Assembly (NCBI GenBank): GCA_035771165.1
Contig: JAWNZC010000314.1
Span: 1,599,501 to 1,663,500, forward strand
Direction: 5' to 3'
From: Paragorgia papillata
Taxonomy: Eukaryota; Cnidaria; Anthozoa; Scleralcyonacea; Coralliidae
DNA: 64,000 nt
Shown here: positions 1-34,758 of the stretch, in pieces
How positions within the stretch are numbered: position 1 is the first letter of the stretch
Layout: each line of letters opens with the position of its first letter
The notes under the pieces: generated by a model
Database searches by the model: none
What the model saw: the letters and a program-made list of their open reading frames with translations, nothing else
What the model was told of the DNA's origin: nothing
Program-made: the position numbers and the translations under genes

Positions 1-810
1 CATATGCTAGCTCGATCGGATATGAGAATTGGGTGCTAAAGTTGTTCTTCAAGCTATTTCACTCCGAAAAATTTCCCAGTTCCCTAGAGCATAGATAATT
101 TCGCTTTGATTATAGGATTACATTTATGACTTGAATTGAAGATTGCCGTTATTCAGTGTATACGTATTTATAAAACAGTGATCGATCAAAATTGTTTCCA
201 GGTAAACGTAATTGCCATGGCAAAAATATATACAACTGTGAGTTTGACTCTAACTTGAAGTCTGGAACATGCACCAACTCTAATCCTTAACTTAAAGGTA
301 CGTTAATTCTTCCATTAGAAACTAGAGCTTAAACCGGCCATCAACCATGCATTGTTTGCTTTGCATAAATTTCGTCAAATTTATATCGTATTAATTTGAC
401 AATTTGTGATTCAAACTATAGGCGAACTCTTTTAAGCGCATGCACTATTTAGCTGTCGGGCATCATAACAAAGTCTAAAGATTCAATCAACTTGGTGATG
501 CGATCGTGTTATAATGTCAAAAAAGTAGTGAAATAACACAGCCCAGTTTTGGCATGAAGTAAACCGATAATTGATGGTGTAATAAAGGTTGCAAACAGTT
601 CTAATCAGTTGTTTGCCTTTAGTAAACTGGCAACATATTTCTGAATATTACTTGATTTATATCAGACATCGTTGACTTGTTGTATGCTATATCTAGTCGG
701 TGGCTTAAAAAAATTAGAACGCTGACAGCAAACTGAAATGTGCATATATATATGGCTAATATTTTTGTATATGAAATTCCTTATAGACCCTCCAGCTAGA
801 TCTAAGTGTT
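1..810. other. AT-rich non-coding stretch
   Basis: I see no exon, RNA gene or bounded repeat here. The sequence is AT-rich, with no long open frame on either strand. It ends where the tandem duplication begins. Confidence 0.5.
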
Positions 811-1198
811 TTCCCCTATTTTTGTAAACCCTCATAAGCAATTCTATTTACTTGAATATTACTTGAAGTATTACTTGATTCATCAGGCATCGTTGTTCTA
901 TGCTATATCTATATCTATATAGTGTGTTTAAGAAAATTGGAACGCTGACAGCAAACTGAAATGTGGCCAATATTTTTGCATAAGAAATTTCTTTTATAAA
1001 CGTTCCCATGAGTTCTATATAACTGTTTTTATCCCTAGTTTTGTAAACCTTCATAAGCAATTCTAGGACTTCAATGATTACTTGAACATGCATTACTTGA
1101 TTTATCAGACAGCCTTGTTGTATGCTATATATATCTAGTATTTTTAAGAAAATTTGAACGCTCTCAGCCAAACAAAATGAGGCTAATATTTTTGTATA

Positions 1199-1843
1199 CC
1201 GGGTGGCGCAAAAAAAACGTACCCCTGTTTGATTCAGTATAACTTAAAAACTAGAAAAGCTATTACACTATAACAACTTTCTTTGCATTCAATAATGGCT
1301 AACTTAAATTTTGATGTACAACTTTTGCATTTTCATGCAATATTGACAGATATATTAATGTTTAAAATTGAATAAACATTTTTGGAAGTGTAAAAATTTG
1401 CTAAAAACGGCCTATCAAATATTAATACAGCAATAACTTGTGTTAAAGCCGTAATATTGGTACGTACAGTTTGTTAAAACTTGATAACTAATTTATTGTA
1501 GTTAAAGGAAAGAAAGTACATCATAAGTCTTTTACAGATACACATCCTCAACTTGAAGTTCACTTCATTGAAATTCCCAATACTTAATACTTATGATAAA
1601 ATAGTAATGGTTTTCGAATTAGTTTAATACCCCTTTTTTCAAATTTTTCACCCAAATTTTTAAAAGTTCATGCAAATTCAAACGTTTGTATCTCGGTCAA
1701 TATTGCATGAAAATGCAAAATTTGTATATCAAAATTTAAGTTAGCCATTATTGAATGCAAAGAAAGTTGTTATAGTGTAATAGCTTTTCTAGTTTTTACG
1801 TTATACTGAATCACACAGGGGTACTTTTTTTTGCGCCACCCGG
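1199..1843. mobile_element. Non-autonomous TA-target (mariner/Tc1-like) element
   Basis: The ends are inverted: CCGGGTGGCGCAAAAAAAAC on the left, with its complement on the right. The inverted arms extend roughly 150 bp, through the motif AGAAAGTTGTTATAGTGTAA. TA dinucleotides flank both ends (1197-1198, 1844-1845). The paralogous site in unit 2 (near 6770) is empty and carries a single TA, so the TA duplication is seen directly. The interior has no transposase frame, so this is a MITE-type derivative. Confidence 0.85.
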
Positions 1844-1935
1844 TATATAATATGAAATAGTTCTTATAGGGTAATTATGTCGGTAGCTATATAAGTCGAC
1901 GATATTTCTTCATATAAAAGCGTTTTCTACGTAAT

Positions 1936-2181
1936 AGATAAATCCCGAGAACGAAGGATGTATGCTATATAAAGACCCGAGGGCTTTATATCGCATACAT
2001 CCCGACGTTCGAGGGATTTATCTGACTTAATTTATTATTGAGGAGGTTTTCCAACAAAGTTTGTCTCTTTTCTCCACCTTGGACAAAGATTTTCATTTCG
2101 TTTCTAATTATTATTCAAGGGCTTTATGCGATATAAAGCCCTCAAAAGAACAAAGAAAACCGACTCAATAATAAATTAAGT
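1936..2181. repeat. Pair of hairpins inserted in unit 1 only
   Basis: AGATAAATCCC at 1936 pairs with GGGATTTATCT ending at 2023. The adjoining ACTTAATTTATTATTGAG pairs with its complement ending at 2181. Unit 2 lacks this block at the matching place. It looks like a small fold-back insertion. No coding content. Confidence 0.5.
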
Positions 2182-2401
2182 TTTAAATAACCGTTTTGTC
2201 CGGAAAGTTAACGTTAAAATGCTATAATTTACGTTTTTAAATAAACGTTTTGTCCGGAAAGTTAACGTTAAAATGCTATAATTTACGTTGTGAATATTAT
2301 AGCCTGTGTATATACGTGTTCTTCACAGTACGAGGTCACTACTACTCTTCTGACTTTAAGATTAGGTTCTTACATTATAATTTTTTCCCATGCAAAACAA
2401 A

Positions 2402-3168
2402 ATTTTTTTATTTTTTCTATTTATTTATTAACTTTACAACAATGAAAGAATGCAAATATACAGGAAATAAAGAGTGCAATACTTGAACATGATTGAAGGA
2501 ATGATCAACAGGACACGAGTCCCATGTGAAGACCAACCCAACAAAAAAATTACATAATAAACATTAAGTAAACACACGATAAAAAAAACCCAACAAACTA
2601 ATACACAAATTACATAAGAATAAAGATTTAAGAGCAACAACTTGGATTGAAAGAACGACATTTAGAACAGAAACTTTTCCAGGTGCGCAGTCTATTAACA
2701 TCGAAATTGGAGTCTAACTTAGAAGAGTAGTGAATATAAAGATCATGTTTAAAAATGGAAACAGAAGTACTATTACGAACTATCGGAGAAAGATTGTTCC
2801 AGAGAAAGACAATTCTGTTGAAAAAAGTATTTCTAAAAAGAGAAGTCCTACAAGGATTGGCTTGAAGCAAGTTGTTTTGACTTGAACGAGTGCGAGACGA
2901 GCGGATAGAAGAAAAAGTAACAAAACGGGAGATATCTAGGTCGTAGAGACCTTGTTTACACTTAAAAAAGAAGAGAAGATCCTTAATTTCAAGTCAATAT
3001 GATATAGGTAATAAGTTAAGCTTTTTGAGACGGTCAGTGTAAGACGATTCATAATCTTGGAGTATGAATTTCGTGGCTCGTCTCTGAACACCCTCAAGAA
3101 GTGAAAGGTCACGTGACTTGTCCTGAGGAGCCCAGATTTCACTACCGTAAGACAAGTGAGAACGGACG
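2402..3168 (-). mobile_element. 5'-truncated LINE fragment (RT C-terminus and 3' end)
   Basis: The minus strand encodes the characteristic post-RT tail of a CR1/L2-like LINE. It includes LLEGVQRRATKFIL-type sequence near 3.1-3.0 kb and FFNRIVFLWNNLSP at 2.8 kb, ending in a Cys-rich terminus (WKSFCSKCRSF). A frame break lies near 2.99 kb. The 3' end is A-rich, with AATAAA-like runs next to 2402. Unit 2 has the uninterrupted sequence CAAAACAAAAATTGAATG at the matching site, so the fragment inserted after the duplication, or was lost from unit 2. Confidence 0.8.
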
Positions 3169-3547
3169 AAAATTGAATGAATAATTTTTAATAAAAAATT
3201 TTAAGCTTTGCATGGTGATATGAGTCAAAAAATAATTTGCGGAGATACCATGCATTTTAAGGATTTATTGTACAAGTTTTAAAATACATGCATGTAAATA
3301 ATATGATATTTTTCTGTTTAAAAATATTGGTTCAACTATGCCATGGAAATTGTGCTTAATTGGTTGCCTTTCATACGTGCAAAAGAAACTACTATATGAG
3401 CGCCTCAATTTAGATTGTTCGTGTTAGCGAAAGGTGTGTTAGCGTTAGTGAACTAAACGGAACGTAGAGACTCCTACGTTAGACTCCTACGTTCTCTGTT
3501 TCGGCAGTATATCTATAACCTTACTATATTAGTATATTTCGATCGAA

Positions 3548-3690
3548 ATTTATATAGTTTTGATAACGAAATACTGCGTTTCGAGCGGAGCCCTTCATCA
3601 GAGTAAAATGTGATAATGCATATGGGCTCTGATGAAGGGCTACTTTACTCGAAATGTCAGTATTTCGTTATCAAAACCATAATTTCGTCA
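3548..3690. repeat. Hairpin repeat (MITE-like)
   Basis: TAGTTTTGATAACGAAATACTG on the left and its complement on the right enclose inner arms GCCCTTCATCAGAG / CTCTGATGAAGGGC. A second copy lies at about 7528-7668 in unit 2. A diverged relative is at 5765-5865. Confidence 0.6.
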
Positions 3691-3823
3691 GTTTAATTAC
3701 AACCTTTTCACTTTGCTCTGTGCAGGATCTATTGAAAACACTGCCTATACACGTATACGCAGCACTCTACATTTTTAGTTACCGACTCTCGGAATATTGA
3801 CGCTTGACGATATGGGTTTAAGT

Positions 3824-4429
3824 AGAACTCGGCACTGGGGGCACCCGGGACTTCGGCAAGGCGGGATAAACCGATTTCCCCATATATAAACACTTTTCCC
3901 CGCGTAACTCAGCATAGCGGGATGAATTTTCTATATATCTACTGTATGTCACTTTCGTTGATGAGAATCATCTCAAATATTATAACCCGCCAGGTAACTC
4001 GCTTTCATATAAACAGAACGTAAAGATTATTCCGGCAAACTGGGTAACTCGGCTGACCGAGTAACTCGGGCCATATAAACAGGCCCTTATACTACATGCA
4101 GATCAATGACCAGAAAAAGTTAAACATGTTTAACTTTTTCTGGTCATTGATCTGCATGTAGTATAAGGGCCTGTTTATATGGCCCGAGTTACTCGGTCAG
4201 CCGAGTTACTCAGTTTGCCGGAATAATCTTTACGTTCTGTTTATATGAAAGCGAGTTACCTGGCGGGTTATAATATTTGAGATGATTCTCATCAACGAAA
4301 GTGACATACAGTAGATATATAGAAAATTCATCCCGCTATGCTGAGTTACGCGGGAAAAAGTGTTTATATATGGGGAAATCGGTTTATCCCGCCTTGCTGA
4401 AGTCCCGGGTGCCCCCAGTGCCGAGTTCT
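3824..4429. repeat. 606-bp spacer-less near-perfect palindrome
   Basis: The left arm 3824-4126 is the reverse complement of 4127-4429, with only about three mismatches by eye. The centre is GTTAAACATGTTTAAC. The right arm overlaps the MITE at 4167 and is shared with unit 2. The left arm is absent from unit 2, where GGGTTTAAGT runs straight into GTTTAACTTTTT. Confidence 0.9.
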
Positions 4430-4527
4430 CGCCAGGGTTACCCATCTGTCTCATATAAATACTGGGAACTCGCCATGTACCGAGTAACTCGGCCGGCTGG
4501 GTAACTCGCCTCCATATAAACAGGCCC
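4167..4527. mobile_element. PIF/Harbinger-like MITE, copy in unit 1
   Basis: Terminal inverted repeat GGGCCTGTTTATATGG at both ends. The left flank is TAA; the right is TCA, a probable decayed 3-bp target duplication. The interior repeats CGAGTTACTCGG-type motifs. The same termini bound the element at 50333-51038, where the TAA flanks are intact. No transposase. Confidence 0.65.
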
Positions 4528-5764
4528 TCAAAAACAGATTTATTCCATATCAACGCGCGACCCTGTGCATGTCATTCTCTGTTGACTTTTCTATCGAGTA
4601 TTTTCGACACCGACCTTGTTCTATTTAGGTTCTGCTCTATAGAAAAACTTTGGTACAAAGGAGTCGTGTTTGCTTAGACTTCGGCTAATGCCTCATTCGT
4701 TGGCGATGCCGCGATGGCGGCATAATAAAAGCATAAACAATGTCTCTGTTGTCGTGCATATAATTGGCGCCCTTGTTGTCTCTGTTGATTACAAGGAGAC
4801 ATCAAGAGAGCCGAGGTTGGTTAGGCTCGAACAGTTCCATTTTCCAAACAGCCAAGCTATACATACAAGCGTCACTTGTCTAAAGACCGTTACCATTATG
4901 TGCGCTTTGCCAGCGCGACATTTTCAATTTTCCAAGCGAACTGAACAATGCACGCTCTGCCCGCGCCCCGCGCGGGCAATTCAAAGCCGACATATAAATG
5001 AAAAACAGCCTTTAAAAAGAAATCAGTCAGAGCAAAACGACAAGCACTGCGAGTTCTTAATTTTTAATGAGATCTAAACTCGCAGGGAGCTGCAAGCCAG
5101 TTTCTGCGAAGACTGGATGGAAAAGGCTTAAGAGTGTAAATTAAAAGACATGATAGTGAAAAACAGAACACACGACTGTCACCGAAATCAATTTCCTGAT
5201 TCTCCCTTGACAGTCGGCGTTATACAGTATAGACAGAGTAAAATCATAAAGTCTATTTCGTTCAAAAACGAACAATAGGGTAGGCAAAGAGTAATTAATT
5301 AAGTAGTTGCAAATTAAGCTTATGTTTTGTTTGGGTGAGGTGACCCAGAAAATCCGGCTTTGTCTTTACTAATGTATATTATAAAGTCTAGTCCAATGTT
5401 TACAGTGCTTATACAAAGTAAAATTTGCCTAAAAGACTATTCGTATATGTTATACTCTTGTAACTTAGTATAATATAATCGCGCATGTTACTCATTTGGT
5501 GCCCTTCAATCATGATCTTGGTCGGATATAATTAATTAACTGCTAATCTCAGATTTAACATATCATTCCTTGATTTTCTTTTGTCTACGAAGATCTCAAG
5601 TGGAACTAAGGAGGAGTCAGTTATAAATGTTTAGAATGGCCGAGTCGCATATGGCGTCTCTTTTGTGATAATTAATAATATAGACCTATGTAGCTTATAA
5701 AACAGAATCATTGTTGCTCATGTGTACGTTACAGAAACAAGGCGTAAAGATGGTAAACTGCCTA

Positions 5765-5865
5765 GAATAGTTTTGACAGCGAAATACTGACGTTTAAAGC
5801 AGAGTCCATTTTACTCTGACGATCGCGTACGTGGCTCCTCGATATTTCGTTATCAAAACTATTCT
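5765..5865. repeat. Hairpin repeat
   Basis: AGAATAGTTTTGACAGCGAA pairs with TTCGTTATCAAAACTATTCT. Diverged relative of the hairpin at 3548. A copy occurs in unit 2 near 9463-9558. Confidence 0.5.
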
Positions 5866-6167
5866 CGGCAGTTTACCACCTTTTCACTTTGCTTTATGTT
5901 AAACACCTATGCAGCACTCTACTTTTTAGAACTATAGGTGCATGCGTGTATTGTGTTTTTTCAAAAAAATTTCCTTGGCAATTTCTGGACAAGATTTTCT
6001 TGACAGCTAAAAAAAAAGTTGTATCTGTCCCCATGTATAAGTGCCCTTATCAGGGAATGATTAAACTTTGAGATATTCAAATTTTCAAATGAACGGTTGA
6101 AACCAAACGGCAGTTGACTTCGAAGTTGAGTGCGCAGTGACGTATGTTATAAATCATGTTGAGTGTA

Positions 6168-6368
6168 AAGCCCTAATGATCAAAGGAGAACGCAAGTCAT
6201 CGCAAGTTGGCAGTCACGCTATCTCAGCCAGCCGCTCTGAATAGTTTCCCGAAAATATTATGTACCGTGACAAAGTTAAAACTTGTTTAAAACACTCTGA
6301 AACCTTTATTTTCTTAATTTGGAGACTACTAACTTGTGATGACTTGCGTTCTCGTTTGATTAGGGCTT
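6168..6368. mobile_element. Small TIR element (MITE)
   Basis: Left AAGCCCTAATGATCAAAGGA and right TTTGATTAGGGCTT are inverted, followed inward by the inverted block GAACGCAAGTCATC. In unit 2 (about 9827-10030) the left end is kept and the right end is lost. No open frame. Confidence 0.6.
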
Positions 6369-6404
6369 AAGAATTAATATATACATTTTAAGACCAAACC
6401 CCTA

Positions 6405-9400
6405 TTTTTGTAAACCCTCATAAGCAATTCTATTTACTTGAATATTACTTGAAGTATTACTTGATTTATCAGGCATCGTTGTTCTATGCTATATCTATAT
6501 CTATATAGTGTGTTTAAGAAAATTGGAACGCTGACAGCAAACTGAAATGTGGCCAATATTTTTGCATATAAACGTTCCCACGAGTTCTATATATAACTGT
6601 TTTTATCCCTAGTTTTGTAAACCCTCATAAGCAATTCTAGGACTTCAATATTACTTGAACATGCATTACTTGATTTATCATGCAGACAGCCTAATTGTTG
6701 TATGCTATATATATCTAGTATGTTTAAGAAAATTTGAACGTTGTTAGCCAAACGAAATGAGGCTAATATTTTTGTATATAATATGAAATAGTTCTTATAG
6801 GGTAATTATGTCGGTAGCTATATAAGTCGACGATATTTCTTCATTTAAAAACGTTTTCTACGTTTTAAATAAACGTTTTGTCCAGAAACGTTAAAATGCT
6901 ATACGTGTTCTTCACAGTACGAGGTCACTACTACTCTTCTGACTTTAAGATTAGGTTCTTACATTATAATTTTTTCCCATGCAAAACAAAAATTGAATGA
7001 ATAATTTTTAATAAAAAAATTTAAGCTTTGCATGGTGATATGAGTCAAAAAATAATTTGCGGAGACACCATGCATTTTAAGGATTTATTGTACAAGATTT
7101 TGTCCTTGTAACTATCAGGACTTCTTCGAAGCTGAATGAAAAATTGTTTATTGTTACACGTGTCATTAATTACTTTTTATTATTTCAATCATAAACGTTA
7201 TGTCATACAGAGTTTTTGGCCATGCAGCAGTGAGAAAAAATGTATTTTAAAATACATTCATATAAATAACATGATATTTTTCTGTTTAAAAATATTGGTT
7301 CAACTATGCCATGGAAATTGTGCTTAATTGGTTGTCTTTCATACGTGCCAAAGAAACTACTCATATGAGCGCCTAAATTTAGATTGTTCGTGTTAGCGAA
7401 AGGTGTGTTAGTGTTAGTGAACTAAACGGAATATATATATATACGTAGAGACTCCTACGTTAGACTCCTACGTTCTCTGTTTCGGCAGTATATCTAACTT
7501 ACTATATATTTCGACCGAATTTATATAGTTTTGATAACGAAATACTGCGTTTCGAGTGGAGCCCTTCATCAGAGTAAAATGTGATAATGCATATGGGCTC
7601 TGATGAAGGGCTACGCAGGTTCGCTTCGCCTTTACTCGAAATGTCAGTATTTCGTTATCAAAACCATAATTTCGTCAGTTTAATTACAACCTTTTCACTT
7701 TGCTCTGTGCAGGATCTATCGAAAACACTGCCTATACACGTATACGCAGCACTCTACATTTTTCTTTACCGACTCTTGGAATATTGACGCTTGACGATAT
7801 GGGTTTAAGTGTTTAACTTTTTGTGGTCATTGATCTGCATGTAGTATAAGGGCCTGTTTATATGGCCCGAGTTACTCGGTCAGCCGAGTTACCCGGTTTG
7901 CCGGAATAAACTTTACGTTCTGTTTATATGAAAGCGAGTTACCTGGTGGGTTATAATATTTGAGACGATTCTCATCAACGAAAGTGACATACAGTAGATA
8001 TATAGAAAATTCATCCCGCTATGCTGAGTTACGCGGGCAAAAGTGTTTATATGGGGAAATCGGTTTATCCCGCCTTACCGAAGTCCCGGGTGCCCCCAGT
8101 GCCGAGTTCTCGCCAGGGTTACCCGTCCGTCTCGTATAAATACTGGGAACTCAACTCGCCATGTACCAAGTAACTCGGCCGGCTGGGTAACTCGCCTCCA
8201 TATAAACAGGCCCTCAACAACAAATTTATTCCATATCAACGCGCGACCCTGTGCATGTCATTCTCTGTTGACTTTTCTATCGAGTATTAATTCTCGACAC
8301 GACCTTGTTCTATTTAGGTTTTGCTGTATAGAAAAACTTTGGTACTAAGGAGTCGTGTTTGCTTAGACTTCGGCTAATGCCTCATTCGTTGGCGATGCCG
8401 CGATGGCGGCATAATAAAAGCATAAACAATGTCTCTGTTGTCGTGCATAATCGGCGCCCTTGCTGTCTCTGTTGATTACGACGAGACATTAACAGAGCCG
8501 AGGTTGGTTAGGCTCGAACAGTTCCATTTTCCAAACAGCCAAGCTATACATACAAGCGTCTCTTGTCTAAAGACCGTTATCCATTACGTGCGCTTTGCCA
8601 GCGCGAAATTTTCAACCGTTTCCAAGCGAACTGAACAATGCACGCTCCGCGCGAAGCCGACATATAAATGAAAACAGCCTTTAAAAAGAAATCAGTCAGA
8701 GCAAAACGACAAGCACTGCGAGTTCTTAATTTTTAATGAGATTTAAACTCGCAGGGAGCTACAAGCCAGTTTCTGCGAAGACTGGATGGAAAAGGCTTAA
8801 GAGTGTAAATTAAAAGACATGATAGTGAAAAGCAGAACACACGACTGTCACCGAAATCAATTTCCGGATCCTCCCTTGACAGTCGGCGTTATATAGACAG
8901 AGTAAAATACTAAAGTCTATTTCGTTCAAAAACGAACAATAGGGTAGGCAAAGAGTAATTAATTAAGTAGTTGCAAATTAAGCTTATGTTTTGTTTGGGT
9001 GAGGTGACCCAGAAAATCCGGCTTTGTCTTTACTAATGTATATTATCAAGTATATTCCAATGTTTACAGTGCTTATACAAAGTAAAATTTGCCTAAAAGA
9101 CTATTCGTATATGTTATACTCTTGTACCTTAGTATAATATAATCGCGCATGTTACTCATTTGGTGCCTTTCAGTCATGATCTTGGTCGAAAGAGCGGATA
9201 TAATTAATGAACTGCTAATCTCAGATTTAATATATCGTTCCTTGATTTTCTTTTGTCTACGAAGATCTCAAGTGGAACTAAGGAGGAGTCGGTTATAAAT
9301 GTTTAGAATGGCATGAGTCGCATATGCCGTCTCTTTTGTGATAATTAATAATATGGACCCAATGTAGCTTATAAAACAGAATCATATTTTATTTGATTAA

Positions 9401-10066
9401 ACCTTTGGTTGCTCGTGTGTATACGTTACAGAAACAAGGCGTAAAGATGGTAAACTGCCGAGAATAGTTTTGATAGCGAAATACTGACGTTTAAAGCAGA
9501 GTCCATTTTACTCTGACGATCGAGTGGCTCCTCGATACTTCGTTATCAAAACTATTCTCGGCAGTTTACCAACGCAGCACTCTACTTTTTAGAACTAGGT
9601 GCATGCATGTATTGTGTTTTTTCCGAAAATTTTCTTTGGCAAGCCAAGATTTAATTTCTTGACAGTTAAAAAAAAAAGTTGTATCTGTCCATGTATAAGT
9701 GCCATTATCAGGGAATGATTAAACTTTGAGATATTCAAATTTCAAATGAACGGTTGAAGCCAAATGGCAGTTGACTTCGAAGTTGAGTGCGCAGTGACGT
9801 ATGTTATACATCATGTTGAGTGTAAAGCCCTAACCAAAGGAGAACGCAAGTCATCGCAAGTTGGCAGTCACGCTATCTCTGCCAGCCGCTCTGAATAGTT
9901 TCCCGAAAATATTATGTACCGTGACAAAGTTAAAACTTGTTTAAAACACTCATGAAACCTTTATTTTCTTAATTTGGGGAGTTCGAACGACCGCCCCAGA
10001 AATTCTGACTACCAACTTGCGATGACTTAATATTTAAGAATTAATATATACATTTTAAGACCAAAC
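6405..10066. repeat. Tandem segmental duplication, unit 2
   Basis: Shorter sister of 811-6404, without the TA-target element, the LINE fragment and the left palindrome arm. It carries about 150 bp near 7.10-7.25 kb that unit 1 lacks. It ends at TAAGACCAAAC, the same motif that precedes unit 2. Small ORFs in the two units are not conserved in frame, so I regard the duplication as non-coding. Confidence 0.85.
7850..8213. mobile_element. PIF/Harbinger-like MITE, copy in unit 2
   Basis: Same GGGCCTGTTTATATGG termini as the copy at 4167-4527, with the same flanks (TAA left, TCA right). It therefore predates the duplication. Confidence 0.65.
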
Positions 10067-10118
10067 CAGGACCATGCAGTTGCAAATGTGCAACATCAAG
10101 GCATTTGGATTAATTTAG

Positions 10119-10173
10119 GAATCGAACACACGACCTTGCCATTCTAGTGCCGAGTGCTCTGACCACGGAGCCC
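10119..10173 (-). repeat. tRNA-like SINE head (relic)
   Basis: Read on the minus strand it has an A-box-like GTGGTCAGAGCACTCGG and a B-box-like GTGTTCGATTCC about 35 nt apart, starting GGGCTCC. No convincing acceptor stem closes, so it is a tRNA-derived SINE relic rather than a working tRNA. Confidence 0.45.
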
Positions 10174-10720
10174 GTTGCCAAAAGCTTACACGGTACTGGA
10201 CGAGCACTTATGACGAGCACTTGTAACGCTCGACAAGCAAGTTAAGTTGACTTACACATCTGCTTGTTTCCCATTGGAAAGATAAAGACCTCGAGTACAT
10301 ACCAAATAAACAGTGTTTTTTTTCCCGGTGTTTATTTAAAAACTTTTCTGATTTTGTTTTGATATTAGCGACAATTTGCTTGCATTGGCGGAGAAAAATA
10401 ATGAATAGATAATGTTTGTTTACATGTGTCATAAGTTCTGCTTTTTCTCATGCACGCATGCAAACGTTTCTCTTTGCGTTGCCAAATGCGTCTTAATCTG
10501 AACAAACAGTTTGATGTATTTGGCGTATTTAAAATTCAATTGTTGTTCCTAATGACGCAATTCTAACGACGCCGACACGCCTCACCTGTTTTTAACCGAC
10601 TGCTCATCAGGATATTAATTTCAAGTTTTAGGTCATATCGTCAGTTGGTTTCCAACCGTCTTGAGATCAACTTCAAACCTTTCGCGTGAACCATTCTGAA
10701 CTACTATACAAGACTCAAAG
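10174..10720. promoter_or_regulatory. Upstream region of gene A (no defined motif)
   Basis: Unique-looking AT-rich sequence between the duplication and the first exon of gene A. The promoter and 5' UTR are expected here, but I cannot name a TATA box or start site. The start codon context is CAAAGATGC, with A at -3. Confidence 0.3.
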
Positions 10721-33377
<22,657 letters not shown>

Positions 33378-33551
33378 TCGAAAGAAAGATCAAACTCACA
33401 CATAGGGTATCGAACGACTAGCATTTGTGTCAAGGTATTGAGAATATTAATACGCTGATCATGAATAGAATAGACTAAAGTATCGGTAGGAAATGTTTAA
33501 GAATATAATAATATACATGGGACCTAAAACGTGTAGCGTTTACGTCAAAGC

Positions 33552-33557
33552 ATTAAA
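33552..33557 (+). promoter_or_regulatory. Candidate poly(A) signal of gene A
   Basis: ATTAAA 175 nt after the stop. Both terminal exons of gene B have ATTAAA at about 150-185 nt after their stops, which supports the choice. Confidence 0.35.
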
Positions 33558-33659
33558 GACATCACGTCAGCAAAATGTTGTCAGGTATATCAGTAAATAT
33601 CAGTTAGTTTGCTGGTCAAGCTGTTAATTCTCAGGAAAGCCTCTTGGCCTCAAATGCGA

Positions 33660-33815
33660 TACGAACGCGTTCCAAACTTGTTCCCAACCTGTTCCATAAG
33701 CGTTCCAAACGCGGAACAAACGCAGAGCAAATGCGTATACAAAACGCGGAGCAAACGCGTATCAAACGCGCACCAAAGGCAGAACAAACGCAGAGCAAAT
33801 GCGTAATAAACGCGC
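33660..33815. repeat. ~11-bp periodic GC-rich repeat
   Basis: Units of the type CGCGGAGCAAA / CGCGTATCAAA / CGCGCACCAAA run head to tail. Open frames are side effects. Confidence 0.7.
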
Positions 33816-34333
33816 GCGATCAAAATTGGTCAAAATGAGGCGCTGGCCGCCGGTACCGTGGCGTGGAGTTAGAGGTTAAGCTAGTATATCGCATAATGGC
33901 TAATGCAGATCAGCTTTAACTGCATGTCTAGCACTCAAGTATATACCCACCTCTAACACCGCCAAGTATACAGGCAGACTAGTTCTTCGTCCTCTTTTCT
34001 CTCGATAACTTATTTTGGTGACGTCACAGAATAGGGATCGAGCGAGAGAACTAGCGGAAAATGATTCATCTTTATCCATCATGATCCTGCTGCATGGAGC
34101 TCGGATTCTTTAATCTTTATCAACGAGGGCACTGCGGTTTTAAACAAATATCTTTTTGAGAACACACTGCAGCAAACGAGTAGGTTTCTTTATTTTACAT
34201 TACGTTAAAAGGTTGTTACATATGAGGGTATTGCTTTATTATAAAAGTAGTGTTCTGCGTAGGAAGCGATTTGTTGCATTTATACAAATCGAAATATGCT
34301 ACTTTCACGTTTCGGCAGAAGACTAACCTTGCT

Positions 34334-34758
34334 CAGGCGCGCAACTAGCGGGGGGGTTGGGGGGGGGGTTGCAACCCCTGCCCTTTTTAACCCCTGCCCT
34401 TTTTGTGAGACCTCTAATACTAGGTTAGACATTAGATAAACAGATAATTAATCGTCTGTTGTAGTACGCAATACAATTCTCCGCAAATCTGGCGAGACTC
34501 AGAATATAATTATATATTTTAAATAATGCGAGACCAAAATAAAAATTTCCGCAACGGAAAATACGAGAAAAACGTCCTCAAAATGCAGGAAATGCCGTTT
34601 CAGAGACCCAAAATTCAAAAAATTTTCGGGGCCCATGCCCCCGGACCCCCCTAGAATCTCTCCTTGACTTCTACTCCCAAATTGTTTAGAATACTGAATG
34701 ACTTTGCCCTTTTTTTGCGTTCAACCCCTGCCCTCGAAATTTTCTAGTTGCGCCCCTG
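34334..34758. mobile_element. hAT-type MITE relative
   Basis: Termini CAGGCGCGCAACTAG and CTAGTTGCGCCCCTG are inverted. The interior shares AATGCAGGAAATGCC and GCCCCCGGACCCCCCTA with the MITE at 39573-40016. I do not find a clean 8-bp TSD, so it is older. Confidence 0.65.

Larger units (their letters stand above)
811..6404. repeat. Tandem segmental duplication, unit 1
   Basis: Starts at the motif CCCCTATTTTTGTAAACCC and ends just before the same motif recurs near 6403. The order of landmarks is the same in unit 2: the GTAAACCCTCATAAGC block, the CATGCAAAACAAAA block, the hairpin near 3.6 kb, the Harbinger-like MITE, and the 5.0-6.37 kb block. Unit 1 is about 1.9 kb longer. Most of that is explained by a 645-bp TA-target element, a roughly 767-bp LINE fragment, a hairpin insert near 1.94-2.18 kb and an extra 303-bp inverted arm. 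No gene is recognised inside. Confidence 0.85.

Noticed and set aside
4670..5077. 135-codon frame in the tandem duplication
   Set aside because: The sister copy at 8429-8671 diverges by indels that break the frame, so no coding constraint.
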